Part shown: one piece after another, positions 1-8,857 of the stretch
How the letters are laid out: every line of letters begins with the position of its first letter
Numbering within the stretch: the stretch's first letter is position 1
DNA from: Fulvivirga maritima
GTDB taxonomy: Bacteria > Bacteroidota > Bacteroidia > Cytophagales > Cyclobacteriaceae
Assembly: GCF_021389955.1 (NCBI RefSeq)
Contig: NZ_CP089980.1
Span: 495,501-559,500, forward strand
Length of the DNA: 64,000 nucleotides
Direction: 5' to 3'
Position numbers and translations under genes: made by a program
Notes under the pieces: generated by a model
What the model was told of the DNA's origin: nothing
Databases searched by the model: none
What the model saw: the letters and a program-made list of their open reading frames with translations, nothing else

Positions 1-996
1 AGGAACACAATAGTGAATAACATCATACTTTCTAAATACAGGATTCTTCAGGCTGGTTTGCTCTGAAGTTTCAAAGCATCCACCTTGATCTATAGAAAGG
101 TCTATAATTACTGAATCAGGCTTCATTTCTGCTACCATCTCTTCAGTAACCACATATCTGTTTCTTCCTTTTTCTGGCCTTAAGGCACCTATCACCACAT
201 CAGCCTGCTTTAAACTGCGAGCTAAAGTAGCAGAATCAATGGTAGAAGTATATAGCTGCCGGCCTAGTGCCTGCTTAATTCTTCTCAGTTTATAAATATG
301 ATTATCGAAAATCTCTACATCGGCTCCCAGGCCTATGGTGGCGCGGGCAGCATATTCGGCCACAGTACCGGCGCCAAGTATCACTACTTTTGTAGGCGGT
401 ACTCCGGTAATACCACCCATGATTACGCCTTTACCACCACTGCTACTGCTCAAATATTCTGCTGCTATAGACATCACCGTATTACCTGCTATTTCACTCA
501 TAGCTCTGATAATAGGCATGCCTCCTACTTTATCTTCTATAAATTCAAAGGCCAGCGCGGTGATCTGCTTTGCGTTTAAGGCTTTTATATATTCTGCTGA
601 CTGACTTCCCATTTGAATAGCAGAAATAAGCACCTGCCGGGGTTTCATCATCTCTATCTCTTCCAGTGTTGGGGGCTCTATTTTAAGTATCGCCTCTGCC
701 TTATAGACCTCTTCCGCAGAATAAACTATTTTAGCTCCGGCATCGCTATAGTCCTTATCAGAAAATTTGGAACCAAGACCTGCCTTAGTTTCCACCCATA
801 CTTCATGACCATTGTTAACCAAAAGGGCTACAGAGTCAGGAGTTAAGGTTATGCGCCTTTCTTGTAGTGAAATTTCATTAGGAAGACCTAAAAAAAAGGA
901 ATGCATATTTTTCTTTACGGGCATTAATTTTTCCTCGGGAGATAAGCTAGACTCCTTTACCAGCTCAGCAAAACCCATATGTTCTTTCTTACTCAT
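1..996 (-). CDS. ald: alanine dehydrogenase, C-terminus cut by the window edge
   Basis: Catalyses the reversible NAD-dependent oxidative deamination of L-alanine to pyruvate and ammonia in the cytoplasm. The ATG at 996 opens a frame with no stop down to base 1, giving the first 332 residues of a family that is usually about 400 long in Bacteroidota. The N-terminal half has the AlaDH/PNT features: an ERRITLTPDSV stretch near residue 46 and the Rossmann nucleotide loop VVILGAGTVAEYA. The first eight bases overlap the stop of tsaE (ATGAGTAA), so the two are probably translated together. The approximately 40-residue extension before the catalytic domain matches the Bacteroidota form rather than the Bacillus form. 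Confidence 0.88.
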   Translation of the reverse strand, partial: MSKKEHMGFAELVKESSLSPEEKLMPVKKNMHSFFLGLPNEISLQERRITLTPDSVALLVNNGHEVWVETKAGLGSKFSDKDYSDAGAKIVYSAEEVYKAEAILKIEPPTLEEIEMMKPRQVLISAIQMGSQSAEYIKALNAKQITALAFEFIEDKVGGMPIIRAMSEIAGNTVMSIAAEYLSSSSGGKGVIMGGITGVPPTKVVILGAGTVAEYAARATIGLGADVEIFDNHIYKLRRIKQALGRQLYTSTIDSATLARSLKQADVVIGALRPEKGRNRYVVTEEMVAEMKPDSVIIDLSIDQGGCFETSEQTSLKNPVFRKYDVIHYCVP

Positions 997-1435
997 ACCT
1001 GGTTACTTCAATTAACCTGCTGTTATCTTCAGTAATGCTAATATCTATTTTTAATAACTCATCAGGTAAGAGATCACTTACTTTAGAAGGCCATTCTATA
1101 AAGCAATAATCTCCAGAGTAAAAATATTCTGTGGCTCCTATTTCCATTGCCTCTTCCTGATCATCCAAACGATAAAAATCAAAATGATAAAGGGTTTCCC
1201 CTTCATCATTATTATATTCATTAACTATAGCATAAGTAGGGCTATTTACCACATCTTCAACTCCTAATTGATCACAAATAGCCTTTATTAAGGTGGTTTT
1301 CCCAGCTCCCATTTCTCCGTCAAAAATCCACACCTTATCATCTCCGGCAAAGTCAATAATCTGCTTTGCCACTACTTTTATTTCTGCCAGACTTGAGTAA
1401 GTAATACTAAGTCCTGGCGAGATTTTATGAACCAT
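989..1435 (-). CDS. tsaE: tRNA threonylcarbamoyladenosine biosynthesis ATPase TsaE
   Basis: ATPase partner of TsaB/TsaD in making the t6A37 modification of ANN-decoding tRNAs. The protein has 148 residues, the usual length for the family. The P-loop G40-E-M-G-A-G-K46-T47 is clear, followed by the family motif NSPTYAIVNEY and HFDFYRLDD. It sits between porX (11-base overlap at 1425-1435) and ald (8-base overlap), a tight minus-strand run. TsaE next to PorX is common in Bacteroidota; the functional link between them is not evident from sequence. Confidence 0.93.
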   Translation of the reverse strand: MVHKISPGLSITYSSLAEIKVVAKQIIDFAGDDKVWIFDGEMGAGKTTLIKAICDQLGVEDVVNSPTYAIVNEYNNDEGETLYHFDFYRLDDQEEAMEIGATEYFYSGDYCFIEWPSKVSDLLPDELLKIDISITEDNSRLIEVTRYE

Positions 1436-2990
1436 ACTTCGAATTTAGTGAAATAATCGGAATAATCATTTCCTCCATCGATACTCCTCCGTGCTGAAAG
1501 GTATCCTTGTAGTAATTCACATAATAATTATAGTTATTAGGATAAGCAAAGAATTGATCTTCTGTAGCAAATACATAGGTAGAAGAGACATTAATTTTAG
1601 GTAAGTGCAAGCGTTCAGGCTTAAATGCTTCCATTATTTTATCTCCACTATCATAGCCTAAATTTTTACCTTGTTTATATCTAAGGTTAGTATTTGTATT
1701 ACGATCACCCACAATTTTAAAAGGCCTTTTTACCCTGATAGTACCATGATCTGTAGTAATCATCAGCCTTCCGCCGGCTTCAGCAATATTTCTAATGGCT
1801 TCTATAAGAGGTGAATGCTCTATCCATGATTTAGTAATAGAACGATAAGCAGACTCATCAGGGGCAAGCTCCCTGATCATAGCCATATCAGTACGGGCAT
1901 GAGAGAGCATGTCTACAAAATTATAAACAATCACATTGAGCTGATTATTCATCAGGTTTCTGATATTATCTACCAGCTGCTTTCCTTCACTGATCTGTTT
2001 TATTTTATGATAGCTAAACTTAATATCCAGATTGTTTCTTCTCAGCTGTCTTTCTAAAAACTGGTCTTCGTAGTTATTCTTTCCTTCTTCCACATCTTCT
2101 CCTACCCAAAGATCCTTGTGCTTCTGAGCCATTTCTGCAGGCAGCATTCCTGAGAAAATAGCATTTCTGGAATAGGCAGTCGTCGTAGGTAATATTGAGT
2201 AATATGTATCCTCTTCTTCAATAGTAAAATGCTCATGAATGGCAGGTTCTATAACCTTCCACTGATCATATCTAAGGTTATCTATCACTAAAAAGAACAA
2301 AGGCTTACCATCATCTAACTTAGGGAACACTTTCTTCTTCATTAATAAGTGCGAAAGCAAAGGTTTATCAGATTCAGGATCATTAAGCCATGACTCATAC
2401 TCCTCTTTAATAAAACGGGTAAATTGGTTATTAGCTTCTTCCTTTTGAGTAAAAAGCACTTCTGCCATGCTTTTATTTTCGGTCTTATCTATCTCTAACT
2501 CCCAATAAATAAGCTTTTTATATATTTCTGCCCACTCAGCATGGTTAAGATCATCTCCAAAAGCCATACTAATATTTCTAAACTCCTGCTGGTAGGTTAG
2601 GTTAGTCTTCTCTGTTATCAGACGTTTATTATCCAGTATTCTTTTTACCGAAATAAGAATCTGACTAGGATTTAAAGGTTTAATCAGGTAATCAGCGATT
2701 TTGGCACCAATAGCTTCTTCCATGATCAATTCTTCCTCACTTTTGGTAATCATAACTACCGGCAAGTTTGGCCTCATACTTTTTATTTGAGTCAGTGTTT
2801 CCAGCCCTGTCATTCCAGGCATATTTTCATCAAGAAACACTACATCATAGTGGCTTTCCTCACATTTTTCTATAGCATCGGCTCCACTATTCACTGGTGT
2901 AACATCGTACCCTTTGTTCTCTAAAAAAAGTATGTGTGGCTTTAATAAATCGATCTCGTCATCAGCCCACAAAATATTATATCTTTGCAT
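1425..2990 (-). CDS. porX: PorX, response regulator with PglZ phosphodiesterase domain
   Basis: Response regulator of the PorX/PorY system that controls type IX secretion genes in Bacteroidota. The receiver domain covers about residues 1-120, with acidic residues D10/D11 and phospho-acceptor D54 in VVFLDENMPG. The PglZ (alkaline-phosphatase superfamily) domain follows from about residue 230, with a metal-binding LVIDNLRYDQW motif and a later TTDHGTIRVKRP motif. I chose the ATG at 2990 (MQRYNILWADDE) because the receiver fold starts there; an upstream start at 3029 would add 13 unlikely residues. The resulting 521 residues fit the family. A T9SS cargo protein is encoded at 33.1-35.5 kb. Confidence 0.94.
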   Translation of the reverse strand: MQRYNILWADDEIDLLKPHILFLENKGYDVTPVNSGADAIEKCEESHYDVVFLDENMPGMTGLETLTQIKSMRPNLPVVMITKSEEELIMEEAIGAKIADYLIKPLNPSQILISVKRILDNKRLITEKTNLTYQQEFRNISMAFGDDLNHAEWAEIYKKLIYWELEIDKTENKSMAEVLFTQKEEANNQFTRFIKEEYESWLNDPESDKPLLSHLLMKKKVFPKLDDGKPLFFLVIDNLRYDQWKVIEPAIHEHFTIEEEDTYYSILPTTTAYSRNAIFSGMLPAEMAQKHKDLWVGEDVEEGKNNYEDQFLERQLRRNNLDIKFSYHKIKQISEGKQLVDNIRNLMNNQLNVIVYNFVDMLSHARTDMAMIRELAPDESAYRSITKSWIEHSPLIEAIRNIAEAGGRLMITTDHGTIRVKRPFKIVGDRNTNTNLRYKQGKNLGYDSGDKIMEAFKPERLHLPKINVSSTYVFATEDQFFAYPNNYNYYVNYYKDTFQHGGVSMEEMIIPIISLNSKYGS

Positions 2991-3055
2991 ATATTGGTTT
3001 TTTACTCTAATTAAAAACTTCTTATACAATCGTAACGCAATAAAATCAGATTAGA

Positions 3056-4285
3056 TTGAATAAAAAGAAAATTTTCAACGATCCTGTCTACGGATTTATT
3101 AACATAAAAAGTGAGTTGGTGTTCGATATTATAGAACACCCTGTTTTTCAGAGGTTAAGAAGAATAAAGCAATTAGGACTTACAGGCCTGGTTTATCCGG
3201 GCGCATTACATACCCGATTTCATCATGCCATAGGCGCCATGCACCTGATGACCAGAACGCTGGAGAGCCTTAAAAGCAAAGGAATAGAAATATCAGATGA
3301 AGAATATGAAGCGGCTCTTATCGCTATCTTACTTCATGACATGGGCCACGGACCGTTTTCTCACGCACTGGAGTTTAGCTTACTGCCAGGCATACAGCAT
3401 GAAAGTATTTCATTTTTGTTTATGAAATATTTAAATGAGGTTTTTGATAATAAGCTATCCATGGCCATCAAAATATTTCAAAACACTTATCACAGAAAAT
3501 TTCTTCATCAGTTGGTGAGCAGCCAGCTGGACATGGACAGGCTGGATTACCTAAAGAGAGATAGCTTTTTTACTGGTGTTTCTGAAGGAGCCATCGGCCT
3601 GGAGCGGATTATAAGCATGCTCACCGTGGTAGATGACCAAATAGTGGTAGAAGAAAAAGGCATCTATAGTATAGAAAACTTCCTTAATGCCAGAAGGCTC
3701 ATGTACTGGCAGGTGTACCTGCATAAGGCTTCTGTTAGTGCAGAGAAAATGCTCATTAATATGATTATCAGAGCTAAAGATTTAGCCACGAGCGATCAGG
3801 AAGTATTTGCTACCCCTGCCCTCAAGCACTTTCTCATGAATGAATATACGCTGGAGGATTTTCAGAATAACGACAGCCTTTTAACCACCTTCGGGCAGCT
3901 AGATGATTATGACATTTGGGGAGCTATAAAAGTATGGCAAAACCATGATGACAAAATACTGAGCACCTTGAGTCAGTTCTTACTTGGCAGGAAGCTTTTT
4001 AAGATAAAACTTACTAATGATCCTTTAAGTAAAGAAGAGTTAAAATCTTTGAGAAATCATATAGCAGAGGAATATAATGTACTCAGAACAGACAGCAGGT
4101 ACTTCTTTGCTCATGGTGAAGTAACTAATAAAGCATACATAGCCGGCGGGCAGACTATCAATATTTTAACAAAAAAAGGGAAGGTAATAGACATAGCTGA
4201 GGCAGCAGATTTACCTAATATTAAGGCTATGAGTAAAATTGTCAAAAAATACTACCTATGCTGCCCTAAAAATGTATCTTTGTAA
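3056..4285 (+). CDS. HD-domain metal-dependent phosphohydrolase (COG1078 type)
   Basis: A 409-residue HD superfamily protein of the dGTPase-like COG1078 group, which in other bacteria hydrolyses nucleoside triphosphates. The conserved start INDPVYGF-like block (residues 6-14), the H56-H57 pair in TRFHHAIGAMHL and the H94-D95 pair in LLHDMGHGPFSH supply the metal ligands. It begins with TTG at 3056; the conserved N-terminus is only complete from this codon. It is divergent from porX and ends 29 bases before lpxD. The substrate cannot be fixed from sequence. Confidence 0.88.
   Translation: MNKKKIFNDPVYGFINIKSELVFDIIEHPVFQRLRRIKQLGLTGLVYPGALHTRFHHAIGAMHLMTRTLESLKSKGIEISDEEYEAALIAILLHDMGHGPFSHALEFSLLPGIQHESISFLFMKYLNEVFDNKLSMAIKIFQNTYHRKFLHQLVSSQLDMDRLDYLKRDSFFTGVSEGAIGLERIISMLTVVDDQIVVEEKGIYSIENFLNARRLMYWQVYLHKASVSAEKMLINMIIRAKDLATSDQEVFATPALKHFLMNEYTLEDFQNNDSLLTTFGQLDDYDIWGAIKVWQNHDDKILSTLSQFLLGRKLFKIKLTNDPLSKEELKSLRNHIAEEYNVLRTDSRYFFAHGEVTNKAYIAGGQTINILTKKGKVIDIAEAADLPNIKAMSKIVKKYYLCCPKNVSL
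4275..4282 (+). promoter_or_regulatory. Bacteroidota -7 promoter element (TATCTTTG) for the lpx operon
   Basis: TATCTTTG is an exact match to the TAnnTTTG -7 consensus. It lies across the last codons of the HD gene and 33 bases before the lpxD start codon, placing transcription start about 10-15 bases ahead of the gene. Confidence 0.6.
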
Positions 4286-4314
4286 AAAGAAATTAACCAT
4301 TCTATCTCATTTAA

Positions 4315-5370
4315 ATGAAGTTTACGGTCGATCAGATTGCGTCACTTTTAGAGGGCGAAGTGGTAGGAGATGGCAGTGTGGAAATAAGCATGCTGGCCAA
4401 AATTGAGAATGCAAAAGAAGGCGAAATATCTTTCATTTCTAATCCTAAATACGAACACTTTCTCTACTCTACAAACGCTAGTGCAGTAATCACAAAGAAA
4501 GGTTTTCAACCAAAAAAAGAAATAAAATCTACCTTAATCCTGGTAGATGATCCATACAGCTGCTTTACAGTCTTATTAGAAGAATACCATAAGTTCATCA
4601 GTTTCCAAAAAACTGGCGTAGAACAACCTTCTTTCATAGGAGAAAACAGCTCTGTAGGCGAAGATATATACCGAGGTGCGTTTTCCTACATTGGAAATAA
4701 CGTGAAATTAGGTAACAATGTAAAAATCTATCCTAATGCTTACATTGGTGATAATGTGGTAATTGGAGACAATTCCATCATCAATGCAGGTGTAAAGCTA
4801 TATGCTAACACTCAGGTAGGATCTAACTGCGTTATACATTCCGGTACTGTAATTGGTAGCGACGGTTTTGGCTTTGCTCCTCAGAAAGATGGCACTTATA
4901 AAACTATCCCACAGATGGGCAATGTAATTATAGGTAACAATGTAGACATTGGAGCTAACACAGTAATAGACTGTGCTACTTTCTACGGTGATGCCACCAA
5001 AATAGGTGACGGTGTAAAACTAGATAACCTCATTCAGGTAGCTCATAATGTAGAAATAGGTAACAATACCGTTATAGCAGCCCAAACAGGAGTAAGTGGC
5101 TCCACCAAGGTAGGCGAAAACTGTGTAATAGCAGGCCAGGTAGGTATAGCAGGACATATTACCTTAGCGAACAAAACCTCAATAGGTGCACAAGCAGGAT
5201 TGGGTAAAACCATCAAAGAAGAAGGCGCTCAGCTTATGGGAAGCCCTGCTTTCAATTACAAAGACTATTACAAAACTTACGCTATTTTCAAAAATCTACC
5301 GGATTTAAATGTCAGATTAAAGCAACTTGAAGAAAAAGTACTAAATTTGCCGACATTTCAAGAAAAGTAA
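4315..5370 (+). CDS. lpxD: UDP-3-O-acylglucosamine N-acyltransferase LpxD
   Basis: Third step of lipid A synthesis: transfers a hydroxyacyl chain from acyl-ACP to the 2-amine of UDP-3-O-acyl-glucosamine in the cytoplasm. The 351 residues comprise an N-terminal uridine-binding domain (about 1-100), then a left-handed beta helix of hexapeptide repeats (about 105-330, many IG-N/D-N-V turns) and a C-terminal helix. The catalytic histidine is H244 in IQVAHNVEIG. The TAATG overlap at 5368-5372 couples it to lpxC-fabZ. Confidence 0.96.
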   Translation: MKFTVDQIASLLEGEVVGDGSVEISMLAKIENAKEGEISFISNPKYEHFLYSTNASAVITKKGFQPKKEIKSTLILVDDPYSCFTVLLEEYHKFISFQKTGVEQPSFIGENSSVGEDIYRGAFSYIGNNVKLGNNVKIYPNAYIGDNVVIGDNSIINAGVKLYANTQVGSNCVIHSGTVIGSDGFGFAPQKDGTYKTIPQMGNVIIGNNVDIGANTVIDCATFYGDATKIGDGVKLDNLIQVAHNVEIGNNTVIAAQTGVSGSTKVGENCVIAGQVGIAGHITLANKTSIGAQAGLGKTIKEEGAQLMGSPAFNYKDYYKTYAIFKNLPDLNVRLKQLEEKVLNLPTFQEK

Positions 5371-6764
5371 TGAATATCAAGCAGCAAACAATTAAGAAAT
5401 CAGTAACATTATCTGGCGTTGGCTTACATACCGGTGTACAGGCCAACATGACTTTCCTCCCCGCCAAGCCAGGTCATGGAATAAAGTTTCAAAGAGTAGA
5501 CCTTGAGGGTTCTCCTATAGTAGATGCCGATGTAGATAATGTAGTAGATTTATCTCGCGGAACTACCATAGAGCAAAGTGGTGCCAGAGTAAATACTGTG
5601 GAGCACACACTAGCCGCACTTGTAGGTCTGGAAATAGATAATGTTCTCATTCAGTTAGATGGCCCTGAGCCTCCTATTATGGATGGTAGCTCTAAGCAAT
5701 TTGTAGATATACTTAACGAAGCCGGAACGGAAGAGCAAAATGCTTTAAGAGATTTTTACGAAGTTCAGGACAGCCTATTCTACAGAGATGCTTCAAGAGA
5801 TGTGGAAATAGCAGCATTACCGCTAGATGACTACAGAGTAACTGTAATGATCGATTACAACTCTCCTGTATTAGGTAGCCAACATGCTTCTTTAACCAAC
5901 ATCAACCAGTTTGAAAAGGAGATTGCTTCATGCCGAACATTCTGCTTCCTTCATGAGCTGGAAATGCTTCATAAGCATAATCTGATTAAAGGTGGAGATT
6001 TAAATAATGCCATAGTAGTAGTAGACCGAGTGGTAAAAGACGAAGAACTGGAAAGTATTGCCAGCCTATTCAACAAGCCCAAGGTAGAGGTAAAAAAAGA
6101 AGGCATTTTAAATAATGTAGAGCTTAGATACAAAAACGAACCTGCAAGACACAAGCTACTCGACATTATGGGTGACTTAGCACTAGCAGGAAGACCCATC
6201 AAGGCTCAGATACTTGCTGCCAGACCAGGACATGCCGCTAACGTAGCCTTTGCTAAAAAGCTTAAAAAAGCAATGCAAAGCTCTAGCAAAAACAATGTTC
6301 CTAAATATAATCCGAACTTACCTCCGGTATTAGATATTAATCAAATCACTAACATCTTACCTCATAGGTTCCCATTTTTATTAATCGATAAGATTATTCA
6401 TTTGGATGATGAGAGTGTATCTGGAGTAAAAAATATTACCACTAACGAGAATTACTTCTTAGGTCATTTCCCGGGAAACCCTGTTATGCCTGGAGTACTT
6501 CAGGTAGAAGCTATGGCTCAGATAGGTGGTATTTTGGTACTTAACACTGTTCCTGATCCAGAAAACTACTGGACTTACTTTTTGGGAATAGAAAATTTCC
6601 GATTCAGAAAGATGGTGTTACCAGGGGATACGCTGGTAATTAAATGTGACCTGCTTGCTCCTATTAAAAGAGGAATCGCCAAAATGTCTGGAAGGGCATA
6701 TGTAGGCAACACCCTTGTGTGCGAAGGAACAATGACTGCCAGTATAGTAAGAAAGGACAGTTAA
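5370..6764 (+). CDS. lpxC-fabZ: bifunctional UDP-3-O-acyl-GlcNAc deacetylase / 3-hydroxyacyl-ACP dehydratase (LpxC-FabZ)
   Basis: A natural fusion typical of Bacteroidota that joins the committed step of lipid A synthesis to a fatty-acid dehydratase competing for the same hydroxyacyl-ACP pool. LpxC covers about residues 1-305, with zinc ligands H79 (VNTVEHT), H261 and D265 (RHKLLDIMGD) and general catalyst H288 (RPGHAAN). FabZ covers about 320-464, with catalytic H366 (FLGHFPGNPVMPG) and E380. Total length of 464 matches the fusion family. It overlaps the lpxD stop by one base and is followed by an 83-base gap to lpxA. Confidence 0.97.
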   Translation: MNIKQQTIKKSVTLSGVGLHTGVQANMTFLPAKPGHGIKFQRVDLEGSPIVDADVDNVVDLSRGTTIEQSGARVNTVEHTLAALVGLEIDNVLIQLDGPEPPIMDGSSKQFVDILNEAGTEEQNALRDFYEVQDSLFYRDASRDVEIAALPLDDYRVTVMIDYNSPVLGSQHASLTNINQFEKEIASCRTFCFLHELEMLHKHNLIKGGDLNNAIVVVDRVVKDEELESIASLFNKPKVEVKKEGILNNVELRYKNEPARHKLLDIMGDLALAGRPIKAQILAARPGHAANVAFAKKLKKAMQSSSKNNVPKYNPNLPPVLDINQITNILPHRFPFLLIDKIIHLDDESVSGVKNITTNENYFLGHFPGNPVMPGVLQVEAMAQIGGILVLNTVPDPENYWTYFLGIENFRFRKMVLPGDTLVIKCDLLAPIKRGIAKMSGRAYVGNTLVCEGTMTASIVRKDS

Positions 6765-6847
6765 GATAATACCCTCACAGGTATTACATAATTGCTTTTC
6801 ATATAACTCAACAGGTTTTATAACCGTGGTTAAATGATTTTTAGTAT

Positions 6848-7627
6848 ATGAACCAACCATTATCGTATATAGATCCTCAGGCTAAAATAGCCAGGAACGT
6901 AGTGATAGAACCTTTTTCTACTATACATAAAAATGTAGTAATTGAAGAAGGTTCCTGGATAGGCCCGAACGTAACTATTTTTGAAGGAGCCAGGATAGGA
7001 AAGAACGTGAAAATATATCCCGGAGCTGTAATTTCTGCTATCCCTCAGGATCTGAAATTTGCCGGAGAAGAAACAGTAACTATTATTGGTGATAACACTA
7101 CCATTAGAGAGTGTGCCACCATAAACAGAGGTACTGTAGATAAATACAAAACAGAAGTAGGTGCTAACTGCCTTATAATGGCTTATGTTCATATCGGGCA
7201 TGACTGCATTATTGGTGACCAGTGTATACTTGGAAACTCTACTCAGCTTGCAGGCCATGTAATAATAGATGACTTTGTTATTTTTGGTGGATCTTGCGCA
7301 GTACAGCAGTTTACAAGAATAGGATCTCATGCTTACATAGGTGGAGGCTCTTTGGTAAGAAAAGACGTTCCTCCTTACACTAAAGCAGCACGTGAGCCTC
7401 TTACTTACTGTGGCATCAATTCTATTGGCTTAAGAAGAAGAGAATTTACTTCAGAGAAAATTAATGAGATCCAGGAGATATACAGATATGTATTCTTAAA
7501 AGGTCTTAATAACTCTAAAGCTTTAGATTTAGTAGAGCTAGAACTACCTCCATCAAAAGAGAGAGATGAAATAATCAACTTCATCAGAAACTCTGACCGT
7601 GGAGTAATGAAAGGGTATAGCTACTAA
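6848..7627 (+). CDS. lpxA: acyl-ACP--UDP-N-acetylglucosamine O-acyltransferase LpxA
   Basis: First step of lipid A synthesis. The 259-residue protein is a left-handed beta helix of hexapeptide repeats with a C-terminal helical region. The catalytic histidine corresponds to H118 in the conserved YVHIGHDC motif, and the GGSCAVQQFTRIG segment is typical of LpxA. It is third in the lpxD, lpxC-fabZ, lpxA order that is usual in this phylum. The ABC ATPase gene starts four bases after its stop. Confidence 0.96.
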   Translation: MNQPLSYIDPQAKIARNVVIEPFSTIHKNVVIEEGSWIGPNVTIFEGARIGKNVKIYPGAVISAIPQDLKFAGEETVTIIGDNTTIRECATINRGTVDKYKTEVGANCLIMAYVHIGHDCIIGDQCILGNSTQLAGHVIIDDFVIFGGSCAVQQFTRIGSHAYIGGGSLVRKDVPPYTKAAREPLTYCGINSIGLRRREFTSEKINEIQEIYRYVFLKGLNNSKALDLVELELPPSKERDEIINFIRNSDRGVMKGYSY

Positions 7628-7630
7628 TGT

Positions 7631-8260
7631 ATGCAAATATCCGTTGAAAAGCTGGGTAAACGTTATATCAACGAATGGATATTTAAAGACTTCAACTATA
7701 CTTTTGAGCAAGGAAAAGGGTATGCACTTACTGGCCATAACGGCAGCGGTAAGTCTACTCTTCTCACTATTTTAAGCGGCTACCACTTGCCATCAACAGG
7801 TAAAATCATTTACCAGGCAGGCGACAAAATTATACCTGCAGAACAAGCCTTTGCTTCCTTTACCGTAGCTACGCCTTATATGGAACTCATTGAAGGCTTT
7901 TCACTAGCTGAGCATCTTGATTTTCATTTTAAATTCAGAGATATTCAAAAAGGAATAAGTCCACAAGAAGTAATGGAAGTGGCTTTACTGGAGAAATCAG
8001 CCAATAAATATGTTCAGAATTTCTCTTCAGGCATGAAGCAAAGGCTAAAATTGGCCCTTGCGTTCTACACCAAAAGCGATTACATACTGCTAGACGAACC
8101 AACTTCAAACCTTGATGCTCAAGGTATTGCCTGGTACCAGGAAGAAATGAAGAAGGTAATCAGTACAGAGAGATCAGTGATCATTGCCAGCAACCAACCT
8201 GAGGAATATAAGTCTTACTGCCCCCAGGAAATAGCCCTGACTAATTTCAAAACGTCTTAA
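7631..8260 (+). CDS. ABC transporter ATP-binding protein, no permease nearby
   Basis: A 209-residue single ABC ATPase. Walker A is G35-HNGSGK-S42, the signature is FSSGMKQR near residue 134, and Walker B plus D-loop is YILLDEPTSNLD near 155. It follows lpxA by four bases, so it is probably co-transcribed with the lipid A genes. No membrane component is encoded within 7 kb, so its partner must be elsewhere. LptB is one possibility given the context, but the protein is shorter than typical LptB (about 240) and I see nothing specific for it. Confidence 0.8.
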   Translation: MQISVEKLGKRYINEWIFKDFNYTFEQGKGYALTGHNGSGKSTLLTILSGYHLPSTGKIIYQAGDKIIPAEQAFASFTVATPYMELIEGFSLAEHLDFHFKFRDIQKGISPQEVMEVALLEKSANKYVQNFSSGMKQRLKLALAFYTKSDYILLDEPTSNLDAQGIAWYQEEMKKVISTERSVIIASNQPEEYKSYCPQEIALTNFKTS

Positions 8261-8371
8261 CTTTAATACAACATTTTGACATGGAAGGGTCACTTTATTG
8301 ACATTTTAATGTATTAAAGAATAATTATTACTATATTTCAACCTCGTAAAATAATAAACATCGAAGCTTAA

Positions 8372-8800
8372 ATGAAAAAATTATCTTATTTACTATCGAC
8401 AGGAGTCCTTTTTGTACTTTTAACTATAATTGGATGTGGAAGCGATGATGGAGGTCCTTCTGAAGAAGAAACTCAAACTGCTCTTTTGAATGGTACCTGG
8501 ACTGCTACTAGTGTAACTACCGATGGAAGTCGCAGAACAGACTATGATGGCTTTACCATTACATTTACTGATGGTAATTATACTACAAGTGGAGGTCCTG
8601 ATCTACTACCTTTTAGCAATAGTGAATCTTGGGATTTTGGTTCACCAGTAACATCTAGTATTACTCTTGGATCTCAATCTATGAACTATGCTGTAACTAA
8701 TGAAGCTTTAACACTTAGCTTTGCATACACAGGAGAAGGTTTCAATAATGCCAGAACAGCAGAAGTTGAAGGTGCCTGGGTATTTACATTTGAAAGATAA
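8372..8800 (+). CDS. small lipocalin-like lipoprotein
   Basis: A 142-residue secreted lipoprotein. Residues 1-21 form a signal peptide ending in a lipobox (TIIGC), followed by an acidic GSDDGG linker. The rest is rich in beta strands and contains an LNGTWTATSVTTDG start common to lipocalin-like Bacteroidota lipoproteins. Function unknown. It stands alone, with a strong terminator 28 bases after its stop. Confidence 0.72.
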   Translation: MKKLSYLLSTGVLFVLLTIIGCGSDDGGPSEEETQTALLNGTWTATSVTTDGSRRTDYDGFTITFTDGNYTTSGGPDLLPFSNSESWDFGSPVTSSITLGSQSMNYAVTNEALTLSFAYTGEGFNNARTAEVEGAWVFTFER

Positions 8801-8826
8801 GATTAGATAATTACTAACTATATATT

Positions 8827-8857
8827 AAGAGAGACCATTTAAGTCTCTCTTTTTTTT
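8827..8857 (+). terminator. rho-independent terminator after the lipoprotein gene
   Basis: Nine-base stem AAGAGAGAC / GTCTCTCTT with a seven-base loop, followed by a T run. The T run reaches into the stop codon of mutS2 on the other strand. Confidence 0.85.

Noticed and set aside
2980-2987. TATCTTTG box on the + strand as promoter of the HD gene
   Set aside because: It falls on the first codons of porX, which spell it by chance, and no -33 TTG is at the right distance.
5969-7330. Long antisense ORFs across lpxC-fabZ and lpxA
   Set aside because: Shadows of strongly conserved plus-strand genes; composition is not protein-like.
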